DNA of 64,000 nt, taken from NCBI RefSeq assembly GCF_030644385.1, contig NZ_CP130060.1:868001-932000 (forward strand), written 5' to 3'. The stretch's first letter is position 1; each line of letters starts with the position of its first letter. The position numbers and the translations under genes were made by a program. Positions 45,479 to 54,242 of the stretch are shown here, piece by piece. The stretch is from Stomatobaculum sp. F0698. GTDB taxonomy: Bacteria > Bacillota > Clostridia > Lachnospirales > Lachnospiraceae. The notes under the pieces were generated by a model, which saw only the letters and a program-made list of their open reading frames with translations, made no database searches and was not told the origin of the DNA.

Positions 45479-46366
45479 ATGGCAGACTATCAGCTTCCCC
45501 CCTGGCAGTTTGAGCCCGGGCATCAGATGGAGGTAGCCGAGACGGGTGAACTCAGTTATCTCTATTTTCCGGCGTTTCGCGCCTATCCGAAGCTTCGGCA
45601 CGGCTTTTCGACACGGCAGGGCGGTGTCAGTGAGGGCTATCTCGGCACCATGAATTTTTCGTTTGACCGCGGCGACGACCCGGAGCATGTGCGAGAGAAT
45701 TATCGCCGCATCGCCGCGGCGCTCGGCGTGAGCTATGACTCCCTGACCGTCGCAAAGCAGACGCACACAAGCAATGTTAAGGAAATTACCATGGCTGAGC
45801 GCGGCGCAGGCGTCCGTTTTCCGCGACCCTATGACAATGTCGACGGAATTATGACGAATGTGCCGGGCATCACGCTGGTAACTTACCACGCGGACTGTCT
45901 GCCGGTTTATCTCTACGATCCCGCCCATCAGGCGATTGCGCTGCTGCATGCGGGGTGGCGCGGCACGGTAGACAACATTGTGTCCGCCGGACTTTTGAAG
46001 ATGCAGAAGGCCTACGGAACCAGAGCTTCGGATGTGATTGCGGGCATAGGTCCCGGTATCTCGGCGGCTTGCTACGAGACAAGCGAGGCGGTACGAATCC
46101 TGTTTGCCGAGACCTTCACGGATCGGGACATGGAAGGCATCTTTACAGACCCGCACATCGGCGAGGACGGCGCACGGCACTGGCAACTTGACCTTGCGCG
46201 CGCAAATCATATACTGCTGCAAAACGCGGGCGTACAGGAGATTTTTGACGGCGGTGTCTGTACCTATCGAAATGCGAAGCGTCTGTTTTCACACCGCGCC
46301 CAAGGGGTAAAGCGCGGCCTGAATGCGGCCTTTCTGGGGCTGCCGGAAGAAGGCGGTACTCGATGA
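45479..46366 (+). CDS. pgeF: PgeF/YfiH laccase-domain purine nucleoside phosphorylase
   Basis: ATG 45479 follows AAAGGAG; 295 residues. KQTHTSNV, VTYHADCLPVYLYDP, ALLHAGWRGTVDNIV and GIGPGISAACYE carry the His/Cys metal site of the family. Members act as purine nucleoside phosphorylases or help correct cell-wall composition. The stop overlaps the next start (ATGA). Confidence 0.92.
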   Translation: MADYQLPPWQFEPGHQMEVAETGELSYLYFPAFRAYPKLRHGFSTRQGGVSEGYLGTMNFSFDRGDDPEHVRENYRRIAAALGVSYDSLTVAKQTHTSNVKEITMAERGAGVRFPRPYDNVDGIMTNVPGITLVTYHADCLPVYLYDPAHQAIALLHAGWRGTVDNIVSAGLLKMQKAYGTRASDVIAGIGPGISAACYETSEAVRILFAETFTDRDMEGIFTDPHIGEDGARHWQLDLARANHILLQNAGVQEIFDGGVCTYRNAKRLFSHRAQGVKRGLNAAFLGLPEEGGTR

Positions 46367-46977
46367 AGGAAAGGCTCAAAAAGCAGCTTGCCTTTGCGCT
46401 GGAACTCGACAAGGAGAAATCCGTATTCCGTCAGACCCATCTCTCGAATCACGGGCGGCGCGAGAACGATGCCGAACACGCCTGGCACATGGCGCTCATG
46501 GCCTATCTGCTTCGCGAATACGCGAATGAAGCGGTCGACATTGCGCGGGTCATGCTGATGTGCCTTTTACATGATGTGGTCGAGATTGATGCGGGCGACA
46601 CCTACGCCTACGACGAAGCTGCCAAGAAAAGCCAGGAGGCGCGGGAGGCCGCTGCCGCAGAGCGCATATTCGGGCTCCTGCCGACAGACCAGGCGGAAGA
46701 GTTCCGAGCCCTCTTTGAGGAGTTTGATGCGGGAGAGAGTGCCGATGCGCGCTTTGCGCGCGCCATGGATAACCTCCAGCCTCTCCTCCTAAACGACAGC
46801 AACGACGGCGGAGACTGGAAAGAGCATGCGGTGACAGAGGAGCAGGTCTACGGGCGGCAGCGCCGCACGGAACTCGGCTCGAGCGAACTCTTTCGGGTCA
46901 CGGATGAAATCTTAAAGCGCCACGTGGCTGCGGGCCATATCAGACGGGATGAGGCACGGGCGCCCGAGCAAGGCTAA
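46363..46977 (+). CDS. HD-domain hydrolase (YfbR-like)
   Basis: The 204-residue protein has the HD-domain ligands in order: NDAEHAWHMALMAYLL, then LLHDVVEIDAGDT, then a later Asp (ARAMDNLQPLLLND). This HD_3/YfbR-like form is a metal-dependent nucleotidase or similar phosphohydrolase. It overlaps pgeF by 4 bp, so both may serve nucleoside salvage. Confidence 0.88.
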   Translation: MKERLKKQLAFALELDKEKSVFRQTHLSNHGRRENDAEHAWHMALMAYLLREYANEAVDIARVMLMCLLHDVVEIDAGDTYAYDEAAKKSQEAREAAAAERIFGLLPTDQAEEFRALFEEFDAGESADARFARAMDNLQPLLLNDSNDGGDWKEHAVTEEQVYGRQRRTELGSSELFRVTDEILKRHVAAGHIRRDEARAPEQG

Positions 46978-46990
46978 GGTTATGACAGAC

Positions 46991-47032
46991 ACACAAAACG
47001 GAGCGCGGCGAAAGCCGCGCTCCGTTTTGTGT
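46991..47032. terminator. Bidirectional terminator between the HD gene and prs
   Basis: A 19-bp perfect stem with a GAAA loop, with A4 and T4 inside the stem on either side, serves the two convergent genes. Confidence 0.93.
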
Positions 47033-47039
47033 GCTGCGT

Positions 47040-48251
47040 TTACTCAATCACGGAACCGAAGTACTGGTAGTCCTCGTTCTGTAGGTTTTTCAGGAAGTCC
47101 TGAATCTTTTGGGTAGAAGAGAGCTTGTCGCTCGATGCGGAATCCGCATTGATGCTGTCGATGATATAAGCGAGATAGGGACTCATATCCGCCTCCAGAT
47201 ACCAGGGCTCATCGAGGAGTTCCGGTCTCCGGTAGTTTAAGTTGGTTGTGCAGACATAATCGATGATGCCGGCATCGTACTTCTCGCGGAAGCTCTTCAC
47301 ACCGTTCGTGAAGAGACCGAAGGTCGCGCAGACAATAACGCGTCTGCAGCCGCGGTCTTTCAGGTTCTTTGCGGTGTCGAGCATGCTCTCGCCGGAGGAA
47401 ATCATATCGTCGATAATCAGCACATCTTTGTCCTTCACGCTCGCGCCGAGGAACTCATGTGCGACAATCGGGTTTCTGCCGTCGACAATCTTCGAGTAGT
47501 CGCGGCGCTTGTAGAACATGCCGGTGTCGACGCCGAGGATGTTCGAGATGTAGATGGCACGATCCATTGCGCCTTCGTCCGGGCTGATAATCATGAGGTT
47601 TTCCTTGTCGGCCTTCAGATCCGGAATGTTTAAGAAGCAGGTCTTAATGAACTGATAGGTCGGCATGAAGTTGTCAAAGCCGGAGAGCGGGGTCGCGTTC
47701 TGCACACGCGGATCGTGAGCGTCGAAGGTGATGAAGTTTTCAATGCCCATATTTGCGAGCTCGGTCAGCATGTAAGCGCAGTCCAAGGACTCTCGCTTGG
47801 TTCTTCTGTGCTGACGGCCCTCATAGAGGAAGGGCATGATGACGTTGACGCGGTGTGCAGCAGCGCCGCCGGCCGCGATGATACGCTTCAAGTCCTGGAA
47901 GTGGTCGTCCGGAGACATGTGGTTCTCGTTGCCGTCCACCTTGTAGGTCAGAGAATAATTGGTGACATCGACCATGACAAAGAGGTCGGAGCCGCGGACG
48001 GACTCGTTGATGACACCCTTGCCCTCGCCGGTGCCGAAGCGCGGGCAACTGATGGAGAGGAGATAGGAATCGGCGTCATAGCCGCGATAGTGAAGGGAGC
48101 GGCGACGCTCCTCGGTTTCTTCCTCGCCGGACGCGCGCATGCGTACGAGATGGGCGTTTACTTTCTCCGCGAGATCACGACAGCTCTCGAGCGCAGCGAT
48201 TTTCAGCGGCGCGACGGGAAGACGATTGTTTTCGGTGGACTGATTTGACAT
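47040..48251 (-). CDS. prs: Ribose-phosphate pyrophosphokinase (long clostridial form)
   Basis: ATG 48251 follows AGAAGGAG on the minus strand; 403 residues, longer than the usual 315. The PRPP loop VLIIDDMISSGESMLDTA is typical, and FLYEGRQHRRTKRES stands for the flexible catalytic loop. FDAHDPRVQN replaces the usual DLHxxQIQGFF. Long Prs forms like this are common in Clostridia. It makes PRPP for nucleotide and His/Trp synthesis. Its promoter faces the DUF512 gene. Confidence 0.9.
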   Translation of the reverse strand: MSNQSTENNRLPVAPLKIAALESCRDLAEKVNAHLVRMRASGEEETEERRRSLHYRGYDADSYLLSISCPRFGTGEGKGVINESVRGSDLFVMVDVTNYSLTYKVDGNENHMSPDDHFQDLKRIIAAGGAAAHRVNVIMPFLYEGRQHRRTKRESLDCAYMLTELANMGIENFITFDAHDPRVQNATPLSGFDNFMPTYQFIKTCFLNIPDLKADKENLMIISPDEGAMDRAIYISNILGVDTGMFYKRRDYSKIVDGRNPIVAHEFLGASVKDKDVLIIDDMISSGESMLDTAKNLKDRGCRRVIVCATFGLFTNGVKSFREKYDAGIIDYVCTTNLNYRRPELLDEPWYLEADMSPYLAYIIDSINADSASSDKLSSTQKIQDFLKNLQNEDYQYFGSVIE

Positions 48252-48311
48252 CTTTCTTCGTTCTCCTTCTAAAAATAGCGTGGTCTGTCTGAGACATGGC
48301 ATATTTTCTAA

Positions 48312-48340
48312 ATCATAGCATTTTCAATTCTTTGCCGCAA
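48312..48340 (-). promoter_or_regulatory. prs promoter
   Basis: On the minus strand TTGCGG (48340-48335), a 17-bp spacer and TATGAT (48317-48312), with an extended TGC. Confidence 0.7.
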
Positions 48341-48347
48341 GGTCGCG

Positions 48348-48376
48348 TTGCAAAGCAGGGCTAATTCATGTAAAAT
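48348..48376 (+). promoter_or_regulatory. Promoter of the DUF512 gene
   Basis: TTGCAA (48348-48353), a 17-bp spacer and TAAAAT (48371-48376). It is back to back with the prs promoter, the two -35 boxes being 7 bp apart. Confidence 0.7.
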
Positions 48377-48400
48377 GCGATAAAGCAAAGGAGTGGGATT

Positions 48401-49777
48401 GTGGCGGAAAACTTAGGACATGTAATCGCCGCCGTGGAGCCTGGGAGCGCCGCAGCGGAGTTGGAAATTGCGGCGGGAGACCGCCTCTTGGAAGTAAACG
48501 GAAAAGCGGTTGCGGATGTCTTCGACTACCGCTACCAGGTGAGCGCGGAAGTTATCACCCTGCTCGTCCTAAAGCCGGACGGTGAGGAGTGGGAGTACGA
48601 GATTGAAAACGGCGGAGAGGATCCGGGTCTGGTCTTTGAAAACGGCCTGATGAGCGAATATCGCTCGTGCTCAAACGGCTGTATTTTTTGCTTCATCGAT
48701 CAGATGCCGGGAGGAATGCGGGACACACTCTATTTTAAAGACGATGACTCGCGTCTCAGTTTCCTCCAGGGAAATTATGTGACGCTCACCAATATGAAGG
48801 ACGCGGATATTGAGCACATCATAAAATATCGACTGGAGCCCATCAATATCTCTGTCCATACGACCAATCCCTCGCTTCGTGTGCGCATGCTGAAAAATCG
48901 TTTTGCCGGTGAAAAATTGCGCTACCTCGATAAGCTCTATGACGCGGGCATACAGATGAACGGGCAGATTGTGCTCTGCAAGGGCTATAACGACGGGGAT
49001 GAATTGCGCCGCAGTCTCACGGATTTACTCCGCTATGCGCCTCTCATGCAGTCGGTATCGGTGGTGCCGGTCGGTCTTACAAATTACCGAGACAAGCTGG
49101 AGAAACTGGAGCTTCTCGGACCTGAGGACTGTGCCGAAGCCATCGATATTATAGAAGAGACGCAGCGCCTTGCCATGGAAAAGTGTGGCATCCACTTTGT
49201 TCAAGCCTCGGATGAGTTTTATCTGACCGCGGGTCGGCCGCTCCCCGAGCCCTCTCGCTACGACGGTTATCCGCAGCTTGAGAACGGTGTCGGCATGCTG
49301 ACCCTCTTACACGAGGAAATCACTGAGGCGCTTCAAAGCGTCGTGCCGTCTGCCGAGACAGAGACCGTGAGCACCTTCAGCGGTCTGCTTGCCGCGCCCT
49401 CGCTCGCGCGGGAACTTGCGCGCATCGGAGAGAAGCTTCCCGCGAAGAACATCCTGTTCTATCCGCTTGAGAATCATTTCTTCGGCGAAAAAATTACGGT
49501 GACCGGGTTACTTACCGGACGGGACATCCTGGACGGACTGCGGGGCAAGCCCCTCGGCGACCGCCTCTTATTGCCGCAGTGTGTGTTTCGAAGCGGCGAG
49601 GAAGTGCTGCTCGACGATATGACGCGATCGGATCTCGAGCGGGAACTCGGTGTTCGCTGCGTTATCATCGGCATGGGTGGGGATGATCTGGTGGACGCAA
49701 TCAATGACAGGGAATACAGCTACATGGGCGGCGGCAGCGCCTATGAACTTGCAACCGAGAAATTTCACAAAGGCTGA
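48401..49777 (+). CDS. PDZ-radical SAM-like DUF512 protein
   Basis: GTG 48401 after AAAGGAGTGGG; 458 residues. A PDZ-like domain (about 6-65, VEPGSAAAELEIAAGDRLLEVNG broken here at residue limits) precedes a CSNGCIFCFIDQMPGGMR cluster motif like that of radical SAM enzymes (near 88-105). The C-terminal DUF512 region includes GRDILDGL and VIIGMGGDDLVDAIN. It is usually next to der in Clostridia, as here. The substrate is unknown; a role in translation or tRNA has been guessed from context only. Confidence 0.88.
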   Translation: MAENLGHVIAAVEPGSAAAELEIAAGDRLLEVNGKAVADVFDYRYQVSAEVITLLVLKPDGEEWEYEIENGGEDPGLVFENGLMSEYRSCSNGCIFCFIDQMPGGMRDTLYFKDDDSRLSFLQGNYVTLTNMKDADIEHIIKYRLEPINISVHTTNPSLRVRMLKNRFAGEKLRYLDKLYDAGIQMNGQIVLCKGYNDGDELRRSLTDLLRYAPLMQSVSVVPVGLTNYRDKLEKLELLGPEDCAEAIDIIEETQRLAMEKCGIHFVQASDEFYLTAGRPLPEPSRYDGYPQLENGVGMLTLLHEEITEALQSVVPSAETETVSTFSGLLAAPSLARELARIGEKLPAKNILFYPLENHFFGEKITVTGLLTGRDILDGLRGKPLGDRLLLPQCVFRSGEEVLLDDMTRSDLERELGVRCVIIGMGGDDLVDAINDREYSYMGGGSAYELATEKFHKG

Positions 49778-49806
49778 ACGCCTTGCGCTATGAAAAGGAG
49801 AAGGAA

Positions 49807-51141
49807 ATGAGTAAACCAATCGTCGCAATCGTCGGACGGCCGAATACGGGAAAATCCTCGCTCTTCAATGCAATTGCGGGAGAGCCGATTTCGATTGTCA
49901 AAGACATCCCCGGTGTCACCCGGGACCGAATTTATGCGGACTGCAGCTGGCTCAATCGTGACTTCACGCTGATTGACACCGGCGGTATCGAGCCGGAGTC
50001 GAGAGACAAGCTCCTCGTCTCCATGCGCGAGCAGGCGCAGATCGCCATAGATACCGCGGATGTTATCATCTTTCTCACCGACGTGAGAACCGGTGTCACG
50101 GATGCGGACGACCGCGTCGCGGACATGCTGCGCCGCGCAAAGAAGCCGGTGGTGCTCGCGGTCAATAAGGTGGACAGTTTCGCAAAGTTTGAGAACGATA
50201 TTTACGAGTTCTATAACCTCGCCTGCGGAGATCCGGTTCCGGTTTCGGCGGCGAGCCGCCTCGGCATCGGAGATTTGCTCGAGGCGGTTGAGGCGCACTT
50301 CCCGCCGATTTCGGAGACGGAAGAGGAAGAGGACGAGCGCCCGAAGGTAGCGCTGATCGGAAAACCGAATGTGGGAAAGAGTTCCATCATCAACCGCCTG
50401 CTCGGCGAAAACCGCGTGATTGTCTCGGACATTGCGGGAACGACGCGCGACGCAATCGATACGGTCGTGGTGCACGAGGGGCAGGAGTATGTCTTCATTG
50501 ACACGGCGGGCATACGGCGAAAGTCCAAGATTCACGAGGATATTGAGCGCTACTCCATCATCCGCTCCGTGACTGCGGTGGAGCGGGCGGATGTCGTGCT
50601 CCTGGTCATCGATGCGAGCGAGGGCGTAACCGAGCAGGATGCAAAGATTGCGGGTGTGGCCCATGAGAAGGGCAAAGGCATACTCGTGGTCGTGAACAAG
50701 TGGGATCTTGTCGAGAAGGACGGGAAGACCATGAAGGAGTTCACCGAAAAGATTCAGGGAACCCTTTCCTTCATGAACTATGCGGAGTTCCTCTTTGTGT
50801 CGGCTGCGACGGGCCAGCGCATGAACAAGCTCTTTGAGCTCATTGACATGATACGTTCCTCTCAGACGCTGCGTATCCGCACGGGCGTCTTGAACGAGAT
50901 TATTACCGAGGCGACGGTTTTAAAGCAGCCGCCGTCCGACAAGGGGCACAGACTGAAGATTTTCTATGCGTCTCAGGTTGCGGTGAAACCGCCGACCTTC
51001 GTGTTCTTTGTGAACAGCAAGGAACTTATGCATTTTTCGTATCAGCGCTATCTTGAAAACCGTATCCGAGAAGCTTTCGGCTTCCGCGGGACCATGCTGC
51101 GCTTCTTTATCCGGGAGCGGCAGGGAAAGGATAAGGAGTGA
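49807..51141 (+). CDS. der: Ribosome biogenesis GTPase Der (EngA)
   Basis: ATG 49807 follows AAAGGAGAAGG; 444 residues. There are two GTPase domains in tandem, G1 GRPNTGKSSLFN (near 8) and GKPNVGKSSIIN (near 184), and a C-terminal KH-like domain. It is essential for 50S assembly. It is followed by plsY and gpsA. Confidence 0.98.
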   Translation: MSKPIVAIVGRPNTGKSSLFNAIAGEPISIVKDIPGVTRDRIYADCSWLNRDFTLIDTGGIEPESRDKLLVSMREQAQIAIDTADVIIFLTDVRTGVTDADDRVADMLRRAKKPVVLAVNKVDSFAKFENDIYEFYNLACGDPVPVSAASRLGIGDLLEAVEAHFPPISETEEEEDERPKVALIGKPNVGKSSIINRLLGENRVIVSDIAGTTRDAIDTVVVHEGQEYVFIDTAGIRRKSKIHEDIERYSIIRSVTAVERADVVLLVIDASEGVTEQDAKIAGVAHEKGKGILVVVNKWDLVEKDGKTMKEFTEKIQGTLSFMNYAEFLFVSAATGQRMNKLFELIDMIRSSQTLRIRTGVLNEIITEATVLKQPPSDKGHRLKIFYASQVAVKPPTFVFFVNSKELMHFSYQRYLENRIREAFGFRGTMLRFFIRERQGKDKE

Positions 51142-51144
51142 TTG

Positions 51145-51798
51145 ATGATGGAAAAAATACTCTGGCTCGCAATCGGTTATCTGTTCGGTAGTTTTCAGAG
51201 CGGTTATTTTCTCGGCAAGGCGAAGGGCATAGATGTTCGGAATTACGGGAGCCATTCGACCGGAGCGACCAATTCGCTCCGCGTCATGGGAACCGGAGCC
51301 GGTATTCTGGTCCTATTGCTCGATGCGGCGAAGGCGATTATCCCCTGCTTGCTCGCACGTCACTATTTTGCGGGACAGCCGGAGCTCACGCTTCTCATGG
51401 CGCTTTGGACGGCGACGGGTGTCATGCTCGGACATGACTATCCCTTCTACCTCGGCTTTCGAGGCGGAAAGGGCGTTGCAAGTACGGTCGGCGTGCTGCT
51501 TGCGCTCGACTGGCGCGTTGCGCTCGCGTGGTGCCTCCTTTTCATTGTAACCTGCTTCTTGTTTCACTATGTTTCGCTCTCATCCATTCTTTCGATGGTG
51601 TTTTTATTGGTACTCGTGTCGGTTCTCTACTTCCGGCATACGCTGCCGGTCGGAGAGACACAGAGTCTTGAATTCCTGGCGCTCGGCCTCTTTAACCCGC
51701 TGCTCTCGATTTTCCGCCATCGCGCGAACATCGGGCGCTTGGTGCGCGGCGAAGAGAGCCCATTGCGCCTGTTTACGCGCGGTATGGAGGTGAAGTGA
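51145..51798 (+). CDS. plsY: Glycerol-3-phosphate acyltransferase PlsY
   Basis: ATG 51145 (ATG 51148 also possible) follows AAGGAG; 217 residues, about five membrane spans. Family motifs: GYLFGSFQSGYFLGK, GSHSTGATNSLRVMG and GFRGGKGVASTVG. It transfers the acyl group from acyl-phosphate (made by PlsX) to glycerol-3-phosphate, which GpsA, encoded next, produces. Confidence 0.96.
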   Translation: MMEKILWLAIGYLFGSFQSGYFLGKAKGIDVRNYGSHSTGATNSLRVMGTGAGILVLLLDAAKAIIPCLLARHYFAGQPELTLLMALWTATGVMLGHDYPFYLGFRGGKGVASTVGVLLALDWRVALAWCLLFIVTCFLFHYVSLSSILSMVFLLVLVSVLYFRHTLPVGETQSLEFLALGLFNPLLSIFRHRANIGRLVRGEESPLRLFTRGMEVK

Positions 51799-52796
51799 TG
51801 GCTAAGGCTTCGGTATTGGGGGCGGGCGCCTGGGGTACGGCGCTCGCAATGCTGCTCTCGGACAACGGACATGAGGTAACGCTTTGGTCTCCCTTTGCGG
51901 AGCAGACCGAAGAGCTTCGACGCACGCGGAAGTCCGCGGCACTCGGTGAAGTCGAACTTCCCGAGAGCCTTTGCTTTACCTCGGACTTAAAGGAAGCGGC
52001 GGAGGGGAGAGAGCTTTTGGTCTTTGCCACCGCATCGGTGTATACGCGCGGTGTCGCCAAAGAGGTAAAGCCCTTTGTGAAGCCCGGACAGCTCATTGTC
52101 TGTGTTGCCAAGGGAATCGAAGACAAGAGTCTTCTCTTTCAGACGGATGAAGTCAAGCAGGAGATTCCGGATGCGCTTGTGACCTGTCTCTCCGGACCGA
52201 GTCATGCGGAAGAAGTCGCAAGACGGCTCCCGACGACCTGCGTCGCGGGAGCGGAGGACAGCGAAGTTGCCGCGAAGGTGCAACAGCTCTTTATGAACCG
52301 TGTGTTCCGTGTGTATACTTCAACCGATGTGAGAGGGATTGAGCTCGGCGGCGCGGTCAAAAATGTGATTGCGCTCGCCGCGGGCATTGCAGACGGACTC
52401 GGTTACGGAGACAACACGAAGGCTGCGTTAATTACGCGCGGTATCGCCGAGACCGCACGTCTCGGTGTGAAAATCGGGGCAAACTGGGAGACCTTCGCCG
52501 GTCTCACCGGCATCGGCGACCTCATTGTGACCTGCGCGAGTATGCACTCGCGAAACCGGAGAGCCGGCATCCTGATCGGGCAGGGCAAGTCGATGGAAGA
52601 AGCCATGCGCGAGGTCGGGCAGGTTGTGGAAGGCGTTTACTCCGCGAAAGCGGCACTTGCGCTCGCAGAGCGGGAGCAGGTCGAAATGCCGATTGTCGAG
52701 GTTGTGAACCGCGTACTGTTTTCGGGCCTTTCGGCGGCGGAAGCCGTGCAGATGCTCATGGAGCGCGATCCGGTTGCGGAGTGGAATCATATATAA
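51798..52796 (+). CDS. gpsA: Glycerol-3-phosphate dehydrogenase (NAD(P)+)
   Basis: ATG 51798 overlaps the plsY stop (TGATG); 332 residues. The nucleotide loop is GAGAWGTALAML, with KGIEDKSLLFQ, LSGPSHAEEV and the catalytic-lysine block GAVKNVIALAAGIADGLGYG. It makes sn-glycerol-3-phosphate for phospholipids. Confidence 0.98.
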   Translation: MAKASVLGAGAWGTALAMLLSDNGHEVTLWSPFAEQTEELRRTRKSAALGEVELPESLCFTSDLKEAAEGRELLVFATASVYTRGVAKEVKPFVKPGQLIVCVAKGIEDKSLLFQTDEVKQEIPDALVTCLSGPSHAEEVARRLPTTCVAGAEDSEVAAKVQQLFMNRVFRVYTSTDVRGIELGGAVKNVIALAAGIADGLGYGDNTKAALITRGIAETARLGVKIGANWETFAGLTGIGDLIVTCASMHSRNRRAGILIGQGKSMEEAMREVGQVVEGVYSAKAALALAEREQVEMPIVEVVNRVLFSGLSAAEAVQMLMERDPVAEWNHI

Positions 52797-52894
52797 AAGA
52801 AAGAACGCTCTTTCATCAAAGAAACCAAAAGCGATGGGGATACGGAACGGCAAATACCAAAACTGCCGAATCTCTATATTTTGCGTCTCGCCGG

Positions 52895-52923
52895 TTGACA
52901 TCTCTACATATGCTCTTTATAAT
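52895..52923 (+). promoter_or_regulatory. liv operon promoter
   Basis: A perfect consensus: TTGACA (52895-52900), 17 bp, TATAAT (52918-52923). It lies 45 bp before livJ. Confidence 0.9.
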
Positions 52924-52967
52924 CTTCGACATATCTGTTTGGTATGTTGAATTGGGAGGAAGTCAGT

Positions 52968-54170
52968 ATGAAAAAAGTGTTATCGGCAATTTTGGCTGCT
53001 TCTATGGTCCTGAGCCTCGCGGCTTGCGGACAGCAGAAGAGCACTGAGAGCAAGGCATCCGGTGAGAGCAAGGCTGAAGGACAGAGCGAGACGGGCGCTG
53101 AGGGTGCGGTCTGGAAAATCGGCGGTATCGGCCCGGTGACCGGCGGCGCGGCGGTTTACGGCCTCTCCTGCAAGAACGCACAACAGCTTGCGGTGGATGA
53201 GATTAACGCGGCGGGCGGTATCAACGGCTACAAGGTCGAAATTGAGTTCGACGATGATGAGCACGATGCCGAGAAGTCGGTCAATGCATACAACCACTTG
53301 AAGGACTGGGGCATGCAGATGCTGCTCGGTACGGTTACGAGCGCGCCCTGCATTCAGGTTTCGAATGAGTCCGTGAAGGACAATATGTTCCAGCTGACCC
53401 CGTCGGGTTCTGCGCCGGACTGCATCGCGAATTCCAACACCTTTGCGGTTTGCTTCTCGGATCCGCAGCAGGGTGAGAAGTCCGCGGAGTACATCGGCAG
53501 CCATAAGCTCGCAACGAAGATCGGTATCCTCTACGACTCTTCCGATGTTTACTCGAGCGGTATTCACGACAGCTTTGTCGAGAACGCAGAGAAGAACGGT
53601 CTTCAGATTGTTGCGGACGAGCAGTTCACGGCAGACAATAAGACGGACTTTAACATTCAGCTTCAGAACATCCGTAATTCCGGCGCAGAGCTTGTTTTCC
53701 TGCCCTTCTACTACACCGAGGCGGCGCTCGTCTTGAAGCAGAGCAAGGACATGGGCTACAGCCCGATTTTCTTCGGCTGCGACGGTATGGACGGTATTCT
53801 GAACCTCGAGGGCTTTGACAAGTCGCTTGCGGAGGGCCTTATGCTTCTGACCCCGTTCTCCGCGGATGCGAAGGATGAGAAGACGCAGAAGTTTGTCGCT
53901 GCATACAAGGAGCGCTTCAAGGAGGTTCCGATTCAGTTCGCAGCGGATACCTATGACGGTATGTATGCGATTAAGGCAGCGGCGGAGAAGGCAAATCTGA
54001 ATCCGTCGATGTCCGTGGAAGAACTCGGCAAGGCAATGGAGCAGGCAATCACGGAGATTCAGCTTGAGGGTCTCACCGGTACCATCACCTGGAATGCGGA
54101 CGGTTCTCCGTCCAAGGAGCCCAAGGCAGTTGTGATCAAGGACGGCGCTTACCAGTCGATTGAAGACTGA
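52968..54170 (+). CDS. livJ: Branched-chain amino acid ABC transporter, substrate-binding lipoprotein
   Basis: ATG 52968 follows GGGAGGA; 400 residues. A lipoprotein signal (MKKVLSAILAASMVLSLAAC) anchors it to the outer face. After a Ser/Glu/Lys linker comes a type I periplasmic-binding fold (IGGIGPVTGGAAVYG, INAAGGINGYKVE, GTVTSAPCIQVSNE). The ligand class (Leu/Ile/Val) is inferred from the family and operon, not proven. Confidence 0.93.
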   Translation: MKKVLSAILAASMVLSLAACGQQKSTESKASGESKAEGQSETGAEGAVWKIGGIGPVTGGAAVYGLSCKNAQQLAVDEINAAGGINGYKVEIEFDDDEHDAEKSVNAYNHLKDWGMQMLLGTVTSAPCIQVSNESVKDNMFQLTPSGSAPDCIANSNTFAVCFSDPQQGEKSAEYIGSHKLATKIGILYDSSDVYSSGIHDSFVENAEKNGLQIVADEQFTADNKTDFNIQLQNIRNSGAELVFLPFYYTEAALVLKQSKDMGYSPIFFGCDGMDGILNLEGFDKSLAEGLMLLTPFSADAKDEKTQKFVAAYKERFKEVPIQFAADTYDGMYAIKAAAEKANLNPSMSVEELGKAMEQAITEIQLEGLTGTITWNADGSPSKEPKAVVIKDGAYQSIED

Positions 54171-54190
54171 CGCATACGAACGGAATGAGC

Positions 54191-54224
54191 GAAAGGGCTG
54201 CGTAGTTTGCAGCCCTTTCTTTAT
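54191..54224 (+). terminator. Hairpin between livJ and livH (attenuator or mRNA-end stabiliser)
   Basis: An 11-bp stem GAAAGGGCTGC/GCAGCCCTTTC (54191-54201 / 54209-54219) is followed by TTTAT. Within the operon it should let livJ be expressed above the permease genes. Confidence 0.75.
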
Positions 54225-54242
54225 CATAAAAGGAGAGCGGTT

